This document shows positions 54,901 to 64,000 of a stretch of 64,000 nucleotides of DNA, one piece after another. The stretch spans positions 496,001 through 560,000 of the forward strand of contig JBAJFG010000261.1 in assembly GCA_037903475.1 (NCBI GenBank), written 5' to 3'. Each line of letters begins with the position of its first letter. Position 1 is the stretch's first letter. The translations under genes were made by a program, and so were the position numbers. Under the pieces are notes generated by a model. It was not told the origin of the DNA and made no database searches. It saw only the letters and a list, made by a program, of their open reading frames with translations. The stretch is from Ancylostoma caninum (Eukaryota; Nematoda; Chromadorea; Rhabditida; Ancylostomatidae).

Positions 54901-57900
54901 TTTCACCCAAATTTAAAGCAATTTATACCATAAGCGTGCGTTTGGCGGGCGAGCATCTGTATGACTGAGAATAGGCTCAGTCGCAGCCTTGACGCAGCTC
55001 AGGCGCAGGTAAGACTCATATGTTCGCGGCCTCGCTACTGCAGGGTGGTATTTTTGAATTTTTAAAGGTGTGCATGTCGCGCTGACAGGTCTTCATAGAG
55101 AATCCTTCGTAAATGTACACAGATGTGCATCCAACGCGCGGCTGACGCACGCATGTTGTATAAATTGTCCTATAGACTAGAGCTACTGTAGCGTCAGCTA
55201 ATCTGATGATTGATTTACAAACATAAGATAACTTCAAAAACGGCAAAAACTATCGAACAACCAAAAGTATCAAAAAGCCTGCTCCTACTACAGCATAGAA
55301 GTACATGCGGCATCACGGAAGGAGAGACTGAGGAAATTTTTAAAGGTGTTGAAGTTAACGGGAATCCAATGATCTTTGCGACATTTCGTAAATATTGGAA
55401 CCGTTCTATGTACAAAGAGCGCCTACATACTTAGTTACGTCTGGCTCTTCTGAACTGAATGTTTGATGAGTGAGAAGAGACTAGCAAACCACATTTTCCA
55501 TGGATAATTTATTGAAGTGAAAGTAGGTCATTGAATAATATCGTGAACGAAGCCAACGGAACGAATCATAAACTTCTTAGTGAATTCGTTTTGAACCTCT
55601 TCGGGAGTATGGTTGCTCTTGAAGAGCGAAGTTCTTTATTCAAGAGTGGGCCCAACATAGATTTCATAAGCTTTAAGTAAAACAGCCATGGTTGGTTGTG
55701 AAAGCTCTGAAGTGCACTACTTTTATCTCAGAGTTACCTTCATGAGTACATATTTTGAAACATTGATTGATCAGAGTTCAAGGCCCCAACTCAGGGAACT
55801 TGAAAACCGTGTTTTGCATGAAATTGAAAGATGCAAATCCCACGATTAAGACATGCGTGTTCATGCAAAACACGGTTTCTTCAATTTATAGTTCTACATA
55901 TATCAGCGATAGTCAATCCATGCGAAACCCGTGCACACCCATGGATATGCATGAATCTTGCATGGGCATCGCATGCATTTTGCATGGGTATGCATGGGTT
56001 TTTCGTGCGTTCTGTATCGAGTATGCATCGGATTTTTGGAGACGCATAGGATCTGCATGGGTTTTGCATGAATATGCGCGGGTTTTGCATGGATTTGACC
56101 ATTGCTGGCATAGAACTGTTGATTAATAGATTGCATGTCTTAATCGTGCGATTTGCATCTTTCAATCTCATGCAAAACACGGTTTTTAAGTTCCCTGAGA
56201 ATATGCAGTGTAGCGCATTTCTTCTGCACGAGCGCCGACGAAGATTTCACAGTGATACGACTGGGAACAGGACGCACTCCATGTATAACCGCTGTCTTAG
56301 TTTCTTTTGTGAATTTATATAACCGCTATTTCTCCTCACATTGCTTGATGTATTAAATACGGAACAAGGAATTCAGTTGACCTACTGATGAACCCAAACT
56401 CAGCCAGTAGTTCTTCAAAGCCGTTTACATGTCCGCATAGTCCTCCCCCCCCCCGGAGTATCAAAGGGTAATGAAAGGCGTTCGGCTAGGACTAAAATGC
56501 TACACTAATGAGTTCATTTAATTCGTGGTATTCTGAGACATGCGATAATTCCATCGCCTAGAATAAAGATCGAATGATTATGACGATATGTTGCACTTAC
56601 TGGCAACGAAGTCATTTCTAGGGCATTCATGCGAAAATAGCCCCTGAGCCAATGATAGACATATCTATTTTCGGGCCTGTTCAATTGCAATTTCCTTCTA
56701 AGAATACTACTTATCTAATGGGGGTGTTCTCCGAAAACTTGGGAGTGTTAGGGATGGCAAGGGCCATTTCGATAATCCAGAAAGGAGGGGGAAAGTAACA
56801 AGCTAGTCTAGAATGTTTGATAGCTTACTTAGTTCAATGTTTTAATGAGCTTTATGTCGCTTCAAAGATGTGCAAATAAAAAGAACTCCTCAGGAATATG
56901 TGGGAAAAGGAAACAGGTAGAAACATCAAGCGGAGCTTCTTTTGGCGCTGATTGTTACCCTATAATTTGTTGCCAATAAAATTTTCCTATGCGAATTGCG
57001 CGGAATGTCGCTACTGCCGCAGCTCGGCGAGTGGTTATTTTTTGCCCTCTATCCTTACAAAACCAATTTCATGAGAGATCATGCGTACTTTCACAAAGGG
57101 CATCCTTTTTACTTTCCGAGTAATTTAGGTAGGAAGGTCATCATTGACGATACTGTTGATTTCGCAGCTCAAAATGATACACGGGGGTTGTACTTCAAAA
57201 GGGCATATTAAGGTCGGCCATTTCAAAATTATGGGCTTATGCAGAATTAAATTGTGAAAGTGTGTAATTCCTTCCTGTAATCAATAGGAAAAATATCCAC
57301 AAAGAACGTCCATTGAATACCAGAAGGAGCGATAGCAAGCAGTACAACCACTCGCCAAACTGTGGGTGTTTCCCTGTGACGCTTTTCAAAATGAGGATAT
57401 CCTACTGCATGTTTATTTATAGAGAGGAAAATTATAATAAGAACGATCTACATCAACTTATCACAATTGCGAGTAAGCATCACCTCACTTTCAAGCTTCG
57501 GGTTTTCCCCAGAAGCTTGTTAATATTCATCAAATAATTCACTGAATAAGCAAACAAATAAATAAATAAAAATGACAAAAAAATGAAAATAACACTTGCA
57601 GACATGCTTGCACGAACGCTGCGACAAGCACGATTTCACGATTTATCCTGAGTCTGCTGTTCGTTTCTCAAATGGCACAAATATTTTTGTTGTGCACATA
57701 GACAAATTAATAATGTGAATTTCATAATACGAAAGGTTTAGGATATTTCACTACCCTGCCGCTGCCTGAAATGATCCGCTCAGAGGAAAACTGCTCGTTT
57801 CACCTGGAAACCTAGAAGGGTCGTCCAGAGTGGGTGAGAAGTTACCACTGCGCTGCGTAACTCCACGCAACACTTTCGTCTTTGACGTAGTACTCGACCA

Positions 57901-60709
57901 ACGTTGTTTCTGTGGAAGCACCCCGCCGCGGCGGATTCATTTCTGTTGGTTCTCTCGCTTCAGGAAGTAGTTTATTTGTGTGTGAGATCCTGAGCGGGCC
58001 ACCCATCAGCTGAGGTGGCCTCATATGCCGCTCTGCTGACAGCAGTCTGCGTTATTAACAGTGGAACACAGAGAGAGAAGTAGCATTCCTCGAAGTAGTG
58101 TTGAATTTGTTTTGACGCTGTGTCGTCTGGGTAGGGACTCGTGGACTTTGTAAGCTCACAGATCAATGCATAGGATCAGTCGGCTAACGTGGTATCTCCT
58201 TCGTACAAAGACTACCTTTCTTCTGGTTTATGCTTAAGTACGTACCGATAGAGGGAAAAAAGGAATTAGAGTTGAAAGTAAAGATAATCCAGCGCATCCA
58301 GGTAAGTTTATCAGGCTATACGATACCAGGAGTTTGGAGCGTTGTACCTGGAGTGGGAGGCGCGGTCGAGCTCTGTGATTGACCACTTGGATGAATTGAC
58401 CAATCAGAGAGCTGGTCCGCACCGCCTTTCCAGGTATAACGCTCCACACCCAGATACCAGTCCTAATTTTTATCCCAAAAACCGTTTCCGACGAAATAAT
58501 CCGTCGAAAGCTGTCAGAATTTTTGGGAGTGGACGAAATCATATGTTGAAACTAAGCTCTCGAGCTCACGATTCCGAATATCAATACGGAATTTGTGTTC
58601 GAGCTCAATTTGACGTAGAAAATATGCCTCTATTTTGAAGATTTGGTACATTTTCATATCACAATAAAAGGGTACCGAAACATTTTTCTACAAGACCAAG
58701 CAGGGCGATCGCTAGAATAATCTGCGCTGTTAGATTGTTTGAAATGCTGGTTAATGGCCTCCCAGGTTAATGACCTGTTTGCCCTCACGGAGATGAAATT
58801 TGGAAAAATATTTTTTTTTGCACGGCAGTCCATATTCACAAGCTCGTAACTTATAAGCTGCTTGAGCCAGTGGGGTGCTGGCCACGGGCTCAAGCAGCTT
58901 ACAAGTTACGAGCCGTGTACTCTGCATCTAAACAAGATTCTCCTTTTGAATTCTAATGGATTCATTCGCCATAGACTACATCCATTCCCATGATACATGT
59001 GTGCAAACTTTGTATTTTCTTTAAAATTGACAATTTTAAAGTGCGCTCCACCAATGCCTATCATACTCATGTGGAGATGAAAAATGATCGTTGCATAGTG
59101 AAGAGTCCAAATATGAAGTTTAATTGCAAGAATTGCCTGCCCGCAGAAAGTTTGAGCTCACCTCCAACCGATATGCCCATAGGTTATGTAATTAGCAGGG
59201 CCATTTTTTCTTCGTTAATTTGATATCAAACAAAATTTATAAACAGATACTTGGATTCAGGAGACTGAGAGCTTTCGATTGGTAGTTTCAACATTAGGTT
59301 TCGTCCACTCCCAAGGATCCTGACGGTTTACCCGACGGATTAATCCGTCGGAAACGGGTTCTGGGACAAAAAGTAGGACTGGAATTGTACTCCTGTCTCC
59401 CTGAGAAGTAACAAGAAACTTCGGGATTCCTTGTATTCTCTGTATTACCACTGTTTACTCATTACTTAACTTAGACAAACAATGAAGGCTCGGATTTTAC
59501 CTTATAGGGAGAATAAATGTAGGAGAAGCAAAATACGGAAGCTAGGTTTCGATGAGGAACAAAACTTTTTTCTTGTTTCCGTCAATTTCACAAGCCATTT
59601 CTGTTCAATGCTGTTAAGCGTTTTTTTTTTAGTGAGCGATTCGTTAGCCCAGCATTAGTGCATTCTATTTCATCGCTGGAAAATACGCGGATCTGAAAGA
59701 CCACCATCGAGTGCCGCTGTCCTTCCTGGATTGAGATCCATAAAACGCTAACAAGGCTAAGCGGCAATGGCTAGCGTGATTGATTACTCGTTAGGATAAT
59801 TTCCCTACCTGGTTTCGCTCCGTCAAGCGTTAATGAATCATAGCCCGATCGTAGGTCCAACCCCGGCGCGACACAATGGCAGTGATTCGGATGAGTTGCT
59901 CACGGAAATCAGAATTCTTACAAGATTGGACGAAATGCGTGCATTTTTATGGAAACATTCACGAATCCGTGTCAAAACCCAAATACTGGGGATGTTATTT
60001 ATTCATTTATTTATTTAGTTTTTTTTTTGATAAATCCAAAGCAAAGCTGGTGTCGCAATTATTACAGAGAATCCGTAGCCATTGCTAAAATTATGATAGA
60101 AGTTACAAACCTGTTAATTATTATCAATTGCTGCCTACTATTGTTGTCAATTATTTATTTCTGGATTTGGTGATTTTCAATGTGAGTACATTTCACTTTT
60201 CAGGTACTCAGGTTGGAGATCAGAATTTCTACGAAGGTGCTGAAAAATCACCAATTCTTGCGTGATTCATCTAATGCTCTATGAATCCTGGCTATACCCT
60301 GAGTACCTAGCGCTAAAGCGTTTCTACTGCCTCTACATATTTTGTTCATGCTCCAATAATTTGCTGCAAGGCAGATCTGAAAATCCGTACCTTCGAAGCC
60401 ATAAACGCCGGGATACCGCAAAGAACAGCCAATATCCATATTAGACATATCACCGCCACCGTGGCGTGCTTCCCCGGTCGCCGTCGCATCGGATGCACGA
60501 TGGCCCAGTACCTGGAAAGGCCAGGATCAAGATCTTTCGCCAACGGAGCATTGGAAGGTAATTGGATTTCACGTGCGGGAGATGTCTGAGCAGAGATCTC
60601 ACTAGGGCTTACTCACCTGTCAATGCTCATCACTATCATCGTGAACACACTCGCACATATCGGCGTGATCCCCATCATGTTGTTGAAACGGCAGTAGAAC
60701 GAGCCCAGT
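45947..60709 (-). CDS. Rhodopsin-family neuropeptide GPCR, tachykinin-like (5' partial)
   Basis: Exons in transcript order: 60709-60617, 60511-60391, 54081-53975, 53710-53566, 52077-51970, 46224-46136, 46082-45947 (TGA); 265 codons from TM3, all phases agree. TM3: SFYCRFNNMMGITPICASVF then MSIDRYWAIVHP (DRY box). TM4: ATVAVICLIWILAVLCGIPA. EC2: LFADTLCLSDNYPDG with the conserved Cys. TM5: NNGLIAVQYLLPLMILSCAY. Basic loop 3: RHAKSIAAKKK. TM6: LALVVFIFMVVWLPYNAYF. TM7: [40 protein letters not shown] (NPxxY and helix 8). The C-tail is short (44 codons in the last exon). Such receptors sit in the plasma membrane and signal through G proteins; tachykinin/NPY-like receptors are the nearest in my judgement (PDG in EC2, YWLxMSS in TM7). 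TM1-TM2 should lie beyond 64000. Introns reach 6.3 kb. The intron after 53566 starts with GC, not GT. Confidence 0.92.
46763..47513. mobile_element. TTAA-type MITE, AGGCAGCA family, complete copy
   Basis: TTAA-AGGCAGCATCTACGGAAATT-TTC at the left and GAAAATTTCCGTGGATGCTG-CCT-TTAA at the right, 750 bp apart. TTAA on both sides points to piggyBac-type mobilisation (inference). It lies in the last large intron of the GPCR gene. A 131-codon open frame inside has no domain. Confidence 0.85.
47514..49240. other. GPCR intron sequence
   Basis: No coding exon recognised. 'tttatccttcagcccgacgt-ttcgccgg' at 48311-48338 resembles the phrases near PLE or other retroelement ends, but nothing else supports that. 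Confidence 0.4.
49242..49472. mobile_element. TA-flanked MITE (GGGCAATTT family), copy 1
   Basis: Left AGGGCAATTTTTACTAGGGT-GCGTGCGTCAGACGTACG pairs with right CGCGTCAAACGCACGCACC-TACTAGAAATTGCCC. TA at each end. Copy 2 is at 54915-55172. Confidence 0.8.
49473..51969. other. GPCR intron sequence
   Basis: Contains a C10 run at 50468-50477, and AAAATTTCCATGGATGTTGT-TTTAAAT at 50847-50873, a decayed end of the AGGCAGCA MITE family. An open frame at 50970-51176 (+) is Arg/Lys-rich with no domain. Confidence 0.4.
52463..52565. mobile_element. Hairpin MITE (GCTCTGCGATTGG family)
   Basis: GCTCTGCGATTGG (52483-52495) pairs exactly with CCAATCGCAGAGC (52513-52525). Outer arms GGAGGGCTGTGTGGCT and the 'ccacgccgcccattcc' region pair loosely. 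The same layout occurs at 58336-58445, so this is a dispersed family. Confidence 0.65.
52566..53565. other. GPCR intron sequence
   Basis: Repeated 'accagg', 'gggtaac' and 'gggtaag' words lie at 52700-52860. 'ggtcgctaaattggcaccag' and 'cggtaaattagtaccagagg' at 53088-53165 are diverged direct repeats. No exon recognised. Confidence 0.4.
54082..54914. other. GPCR intron sequence
   Basis: 'catgggtatactgacccatg' with 'ggtaac' near 54302-54330 is a short palindromic patch. No exon recognised. Confidence 0.4.
54915..55172. mobile_element. MITE (GGGCAATTT family), copy 2
   Basis: Left AAGCAATTTATACCATAAGC-GTGCGTTTG and right GCTGACGCACGCATGTTGTA-TAAATTGTCC are imperfect inverted repeats that match the ends of 49242-49472. 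Confidence 0.6.
55173..55789. other. GPCR intron sequence
   Basis: Nothing recognised. Confidence 0.4.
55790..56199. mobile_element. 410-bp element with about 67-bp inverted repeats
   Basis: CTCAGGGAACTTGAAAACCG-TGTTTTGCATGAAATTGAAA-GATGCAAATCCCACGATTAA at the left is inverted at the right with few mismatches. A third, partial copy of the arm (ATGCAAAACACGGTTTCTTC) lies just inside the left arm. The centre is built of 'tgcatgggttttgcatg' words that generate Ala-Trp-Val-Leu-His type open frames with no coding meaning. Confidence 0.88.
56200..58335. other. GPCR intron sequence
   Basis: C10 run at 56446-56455. A minus-strand open frame at 58024-57842 (PEAREPTEMNPPRRGASTET then TLVEYYVKDESVAWSYAAQW) looks protein-like but has no domain and no supporting splice sites. 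Confidence 0.35.
58336..58445. mobile_element. Hairpin MITE, relative of 52463-52565
   Basis: GGAGCGTTGTACCTGG pairs with CCAGGTATAACGCTCC. The inner part GAGCTCTGTGATTGACCACT faces GACCAATCAGAGAGCT. Confidence 0.7.
58457..59382. mobile_element. 926-bp segment bounded by 110-bp inverted repeats
   Basis: 58457-58566 and 59264-59382 are inverted copies, about 80% similar by eye. Shared phrases: CCAGTCCTAATTTTTATCCC, CCGTTTCCGACGAAATAATC-CGTCG, GGGAGTGGACGAAATCATAT-GTTGAAACTA. The left copy begins 12 bp after the hairpin MITE. Probably a DNA transposon or two facing copies of a repeat. Confidence 0.65.
58842..58913. repeat. 72-bp hairpin with 27-bp stem
   Basis: GCTCGTAACTTATAAGCTGC-TTGAGCC pairs with GGCTCAAGCAGCTTACAAGT-TACGAGC with one mismatch. 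The loop is about 18 bases. It lies between the inverted repeats of 58457-59382. Confidence 0.85.
59383..60390. other. GPCR intron sequence
   Basis: AT-rich. No exon or clear transposon end recognised. Confidence 0.4.
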
Positions 60710-63700
60710 CTGGAAAGCAGTGCTTGAAACGGGAAAAACACCTGCACGAGCTTGAGTCATTGTTTTTCAAGTTTTCAGGAAGTCAACAGGAAATCCAGAG
60801 GAGTTCAGGAAAAAACACCGTTGAAGAGTTCAAATGGCAAATGCGACTTGGAAAGCTGCCCAGCATTAATGTCTCAGAAGCGACTATAGTTGGATATTCG
60901 TGCGTGGACTTGCAGTCATCATACCTAATATAATAAAGCGCTAGGCCCTACTTCGAAATACTGTCTGTTGGTGGCCGTTGACTCATCGCCTCGGGGAGTC
61001 GAGGGAATGCCGGTTTTTTTTCGGTTTTCCTATAGAATTATCGGTACTAAGGCTATAGACTGGCAGAAGAAGGACAAAGTAAGACTGAGGAGCATTTCGC
61101 CCTCTTTTCGGGAAGATTACTTCGCAATTCATCTAGAACGAAAACTTGAGGCAAAGAGATTGCATACCTGTGGTTATTAAGCCTTAACCGCAAACAAGTT
61201 TGGAGCCTAGGTGAACAAAATCGGAGAACTAAACCTCAAGCAACTCTAATCTCCATGATTTGTTTACCAGTCATCTCTCCAGAAGCAGCTTTACCCATGC
61301 AACATCAGCTGCGCAGAATCTAAGCGAACAAAGCAGGCACAGGCCTTCTAAGTTGAAAAAGGCTCGCATGATAATTTTGATGCTCATCCTCTGATTACAA
61401 GGTCTCACCACTATTTCTGTGAAACCTTTTGAAATGCCTAAGAAACGCTCAGGATAAAGAAAATATGGCGTCTTGTAGTCGCGATACAGTTCCACTGAAC
61501 ATTTTTCCCTCTGGATACCAGAGACAAAAAGAAAGGGTACAGAAGGTTTTGTGTCCACATCTTTTCTCAACAAATCTTCAAAAAAAAAAGCAAATCGAGC
61601 AACTGCTTTGCTTTTCCATGAAGAAGAATGAGGAAAAATGATTACTTAATAGAGAAAATGATTACATAAAAAATCTCACCGTCAACTAATACGTACAGTC
61701 ACCTAAAAGTGCGAATCCTCCAAAAGCAGCAAAAGAATTCTTACCCCCAAACTTTCCACAAAATAAATTAGAGAAGTAGATCCGCCTCTCCGGCCTGGGG
61801 CTCTTTCTTTTCAGAGCTTACCTAGCCCAGAGATAACGGCAGTTTATATGTACACTAAACGGCAATCACGCAAGTTGTGAACTGTTACCTCCTCGAGTAC
61901 TGCATACTTAGACTCGTTTTGAGCGCCGATTTTGGGATCACCAAGGGTCGTTCGACCCATTATGCTTAATAATTACGGTAATACTACCAGCTCACCGGAC
62001 CGAACCTTTTATCTTGTATGATCAACGAGAAGAAGTATGCTTATTTGCTGCTTAAGCTCGATCCCCTCACGCAATTTACGTGCAAGGAGTTATCCTCAAT
62101 AACCCACACATTTAACACAAACATTCTAGATAGAATGAGGAATAAATCATTCTTGATAGGTAATGGTTATCAATTCAATGTTGTTATCCATTACTTGTTA
62201 GTTAGTTATTTGTTTAACTTGTCTTGTGTTGTGTGGTCACAGATCCACACTAACGAATATAAAAAAATATATATTATATCATATATTATATAATGCACAT
62301 TATGAAGAAAAGAAGTCCACTCGAGGTAAGGTTTTAACTTCATATTACACAAGGTGATGTCCTCCTCGCCGTACCGACGAGTTCCCGGGAGGACCTATCT
62401 CTTATACCTATTTACCCGTATATGGTAAGGGAACGAAACAGGCAAATAGGCAGAATTTCTTTATGAATTTCATAGCTCTCCTATCATAAATTCTTTATAT
62501 TACATTAATAATTTCATTGAAAATAATTATCCAAGCAGCAGTAGAGTGACGTTATGAGTTCAGTCATGGGAACAGAAGTTCGATGGAGGACATTTCAGCT
62601 CCCTTGCTAAAGGGTGGCATTAGGACCCGCCACGAAATGAGATCATGGACACGGTGCCTTTAAAAGAAAAATTCGGAACTCTGGTCTGTTTTTTGGATTA
62701 TTCTGTGTTCAATTTTCAAAACATTTTTGCTCCTAGTCTGCTCCAACTTCTTTTTGCGTTGATAACGTTAGCAGATAACATCTTAGTTTTTGTTTTGTTC
62801 GCACTCGCTTGTTGCGGTGTGCTTTCCTTGTACGGAGCATATTGAGTGCATTTGATCAATAAATGAATAAATAAGCTAATGATGTACCGTTGTGTACTTA
62901 CATAGTTGAAAAAACGAGTAATGTTTTCTCTCTATCTTATATGATTTCACCGTACCTTAAGGATAATAAGGTGCAGAGAATATACATAAATCAACCAAGG
63001 TCCCTCGCAGACAGAATATGTACATGCGGAAAGGTCACATTCTTCAATAGGCAAATGCATGTGAGTCACGCACGGAAGTGTATTTCCTCGAAAAGAACAG
63101 CTATCCAGGTCTGCAGAAAATGAATGCTATAGCTACATGGTTGTGCGCCTCGACATCTAGTGGCTCAGAGATTATTACACGGGAAGAAATCTGTTATCGG
63201 ACGAGTTGCTCATTTCTTAGAGAGGGTTCTACATATATTTTCTTTACATATATCCATACAGCGGTTTACACGGTGATAGCTACAGAACTTCTTTCCACTA
63301 ATTTTTGTTCACCTTTTTGATGCAATGATAACATCTACTTCACCAACGAATCTAACAAAGGCAATAATAGTTCAACGCAAAGGAAAAGATCCCACAAGGG
63401 AAAAAGCAAAATGGAACTTGCTCCAGTGATCAAGCGACGTGGACATACCCGTATCCCAATGGTTTTCTTTCCCGGAATTCCCTGGTTCTATCACATCACC
63501 AACAGTGCAACCTTTTAGGCACAGTTGCCCAAACAAATATACTTATAGAAACATTCTCCCTTCGAGAAAATGTTAGTGCCCTTTATGCGCCTTGAAAATT
63601 GTATAGTCATTGCGAAAATCCGTGATATTCGACACCGAATTTCTCAACCGGAAGAAACGCTGCAAAACACTCGTGTTCCGGTTTGAATTACATGTGAGGT

Positions 63701-64000
63701 GTCCTTGCGTGTTGTCGCTCGTAAACGTATGCCACTTGGACTTTTTGCCCCACGTTTTTAATACCATTTGGAGAACTCTACAGCTTTCCTGAGAGAAAAC
63801 TGCAACCAACTCACTTTTCCTGTCTTTGCAGAGAAGCGAGTGGATCACAGCGCTCCTTTCCAGAATCGGAGGAGTCGCAAATTTAATATGAGGAAACTTT
63901 AACGAGGTTCACAAGATGAGCTGAAAGAAACTGCGTATTCAGGGAGTACAGACATCTGCTAGTAGCGCACGTCTAGTCTCATAGCACCCTGTTTTTTTTA
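60710..64000. other. Upstream GPCR intron or intergenic, nothing recognised
   Basis: I looked for TM1-TM2 of the receptor on the minus strand and did not find them. Open frames here are short and lack domains. The sequence is AT-rich, with 'gaggacctatctcttatacc' and 'ggtggcattaggacccgcca' patches of unknown nature near 62390 and 62620. Confidence 0.4.

Noticed and set aside
55767..56136. Open frames rich in His, Met, Cys and Trp on both strands
   Set aside because: Produced by repeated TGCATGGGTTTTGCATG words in the inverted-repeat element.
62000..64000. TM1-TM2 exon of the GPCR
   Set aside because: No minus-strand segment with a GN..V and N.LL..LA..D pattern was found.
1..64000. CRISPR array, rRNA genes, spliced-leader RNA genes
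   Set aside because: No spaced identical repeats with unique spacers, no rRNA segments and no spliced-leader sequence were seen.

Overview
This window is eukaryotic and reads as nematode, most likely a strongylid (hookworm-like) genome; that placement is inference. The evidence is short exons with TTTCAG-type acceptors, two split genes that align exon by exon with metazoan TRABD and UFSP2, a neuropeptide-type GPCR with multi-kilobase introns, and a heavy load of TTAA- and TA-flanked MITEs, Penelope-like fragments, a Helitron, a mariner relic and simple repeats. No bacterial operons, rRNA genes or CRISPR arrays were seen.

Layout. 1-346 is the edge of a 60-bp GC-rich satellite array. 347-8690 is gene-poor and repeat-rich: a Penelope-like (PLE) fragment, a 931-bp TA-flanked MITE, a tRNA-like sequence, a perfect long hairpin, a non-autonomous Helitron and three more MITEs. 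8698-15081 (+) is a TraB-domain (TRABD-like) gene with 11 recognised exons. 18841-22754 (+) is a Ufm1-specific protease 2 gene (ufsp-2) with 12 phase-consistent exons, about 541 codons and intact catalytic Cys and Asp-Pro-His. From memory, the C. elegans relatives of these two genes are also neighbours (F38A5.2 and odr-8/F38A5.1); if so, this is conserved microsynteny.

22755-45900 is transposon territory: fold-back elements, a decayed Gypsy retrotransposon, a decayed non-LTR reverse transcriptase, a 680-bp repeat present twice about 10 kb apart, a PLE fragment enclosed by 66-bp inverted repeats, the main satellite array (35584-37110), a TTAA MITE abutting an internally deleted mariner, and a degenerate array of about 60-bp period that may be an old relative of the satellite.

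45947-60709 (-) is the 3' part of a rhodopsin-family neuropeptide (tachykinin-like) receptor, TM3 to the C-terminus in seven exons. TM1-TM2 should lie beyond the right edge. Its introns carry at least seven MITEs or hairpins. 60710-64000 shows no recognisable gene.

I did not find a clear undescribed biological system. The best leads are the satellite whose unit is open in all three frames of one strand, the PLE fragment in an inverted-repeat cage, the cross-related TTAA MITE families, and a zinc-finger-like exon pair interrupted only by one in-frame TGA.
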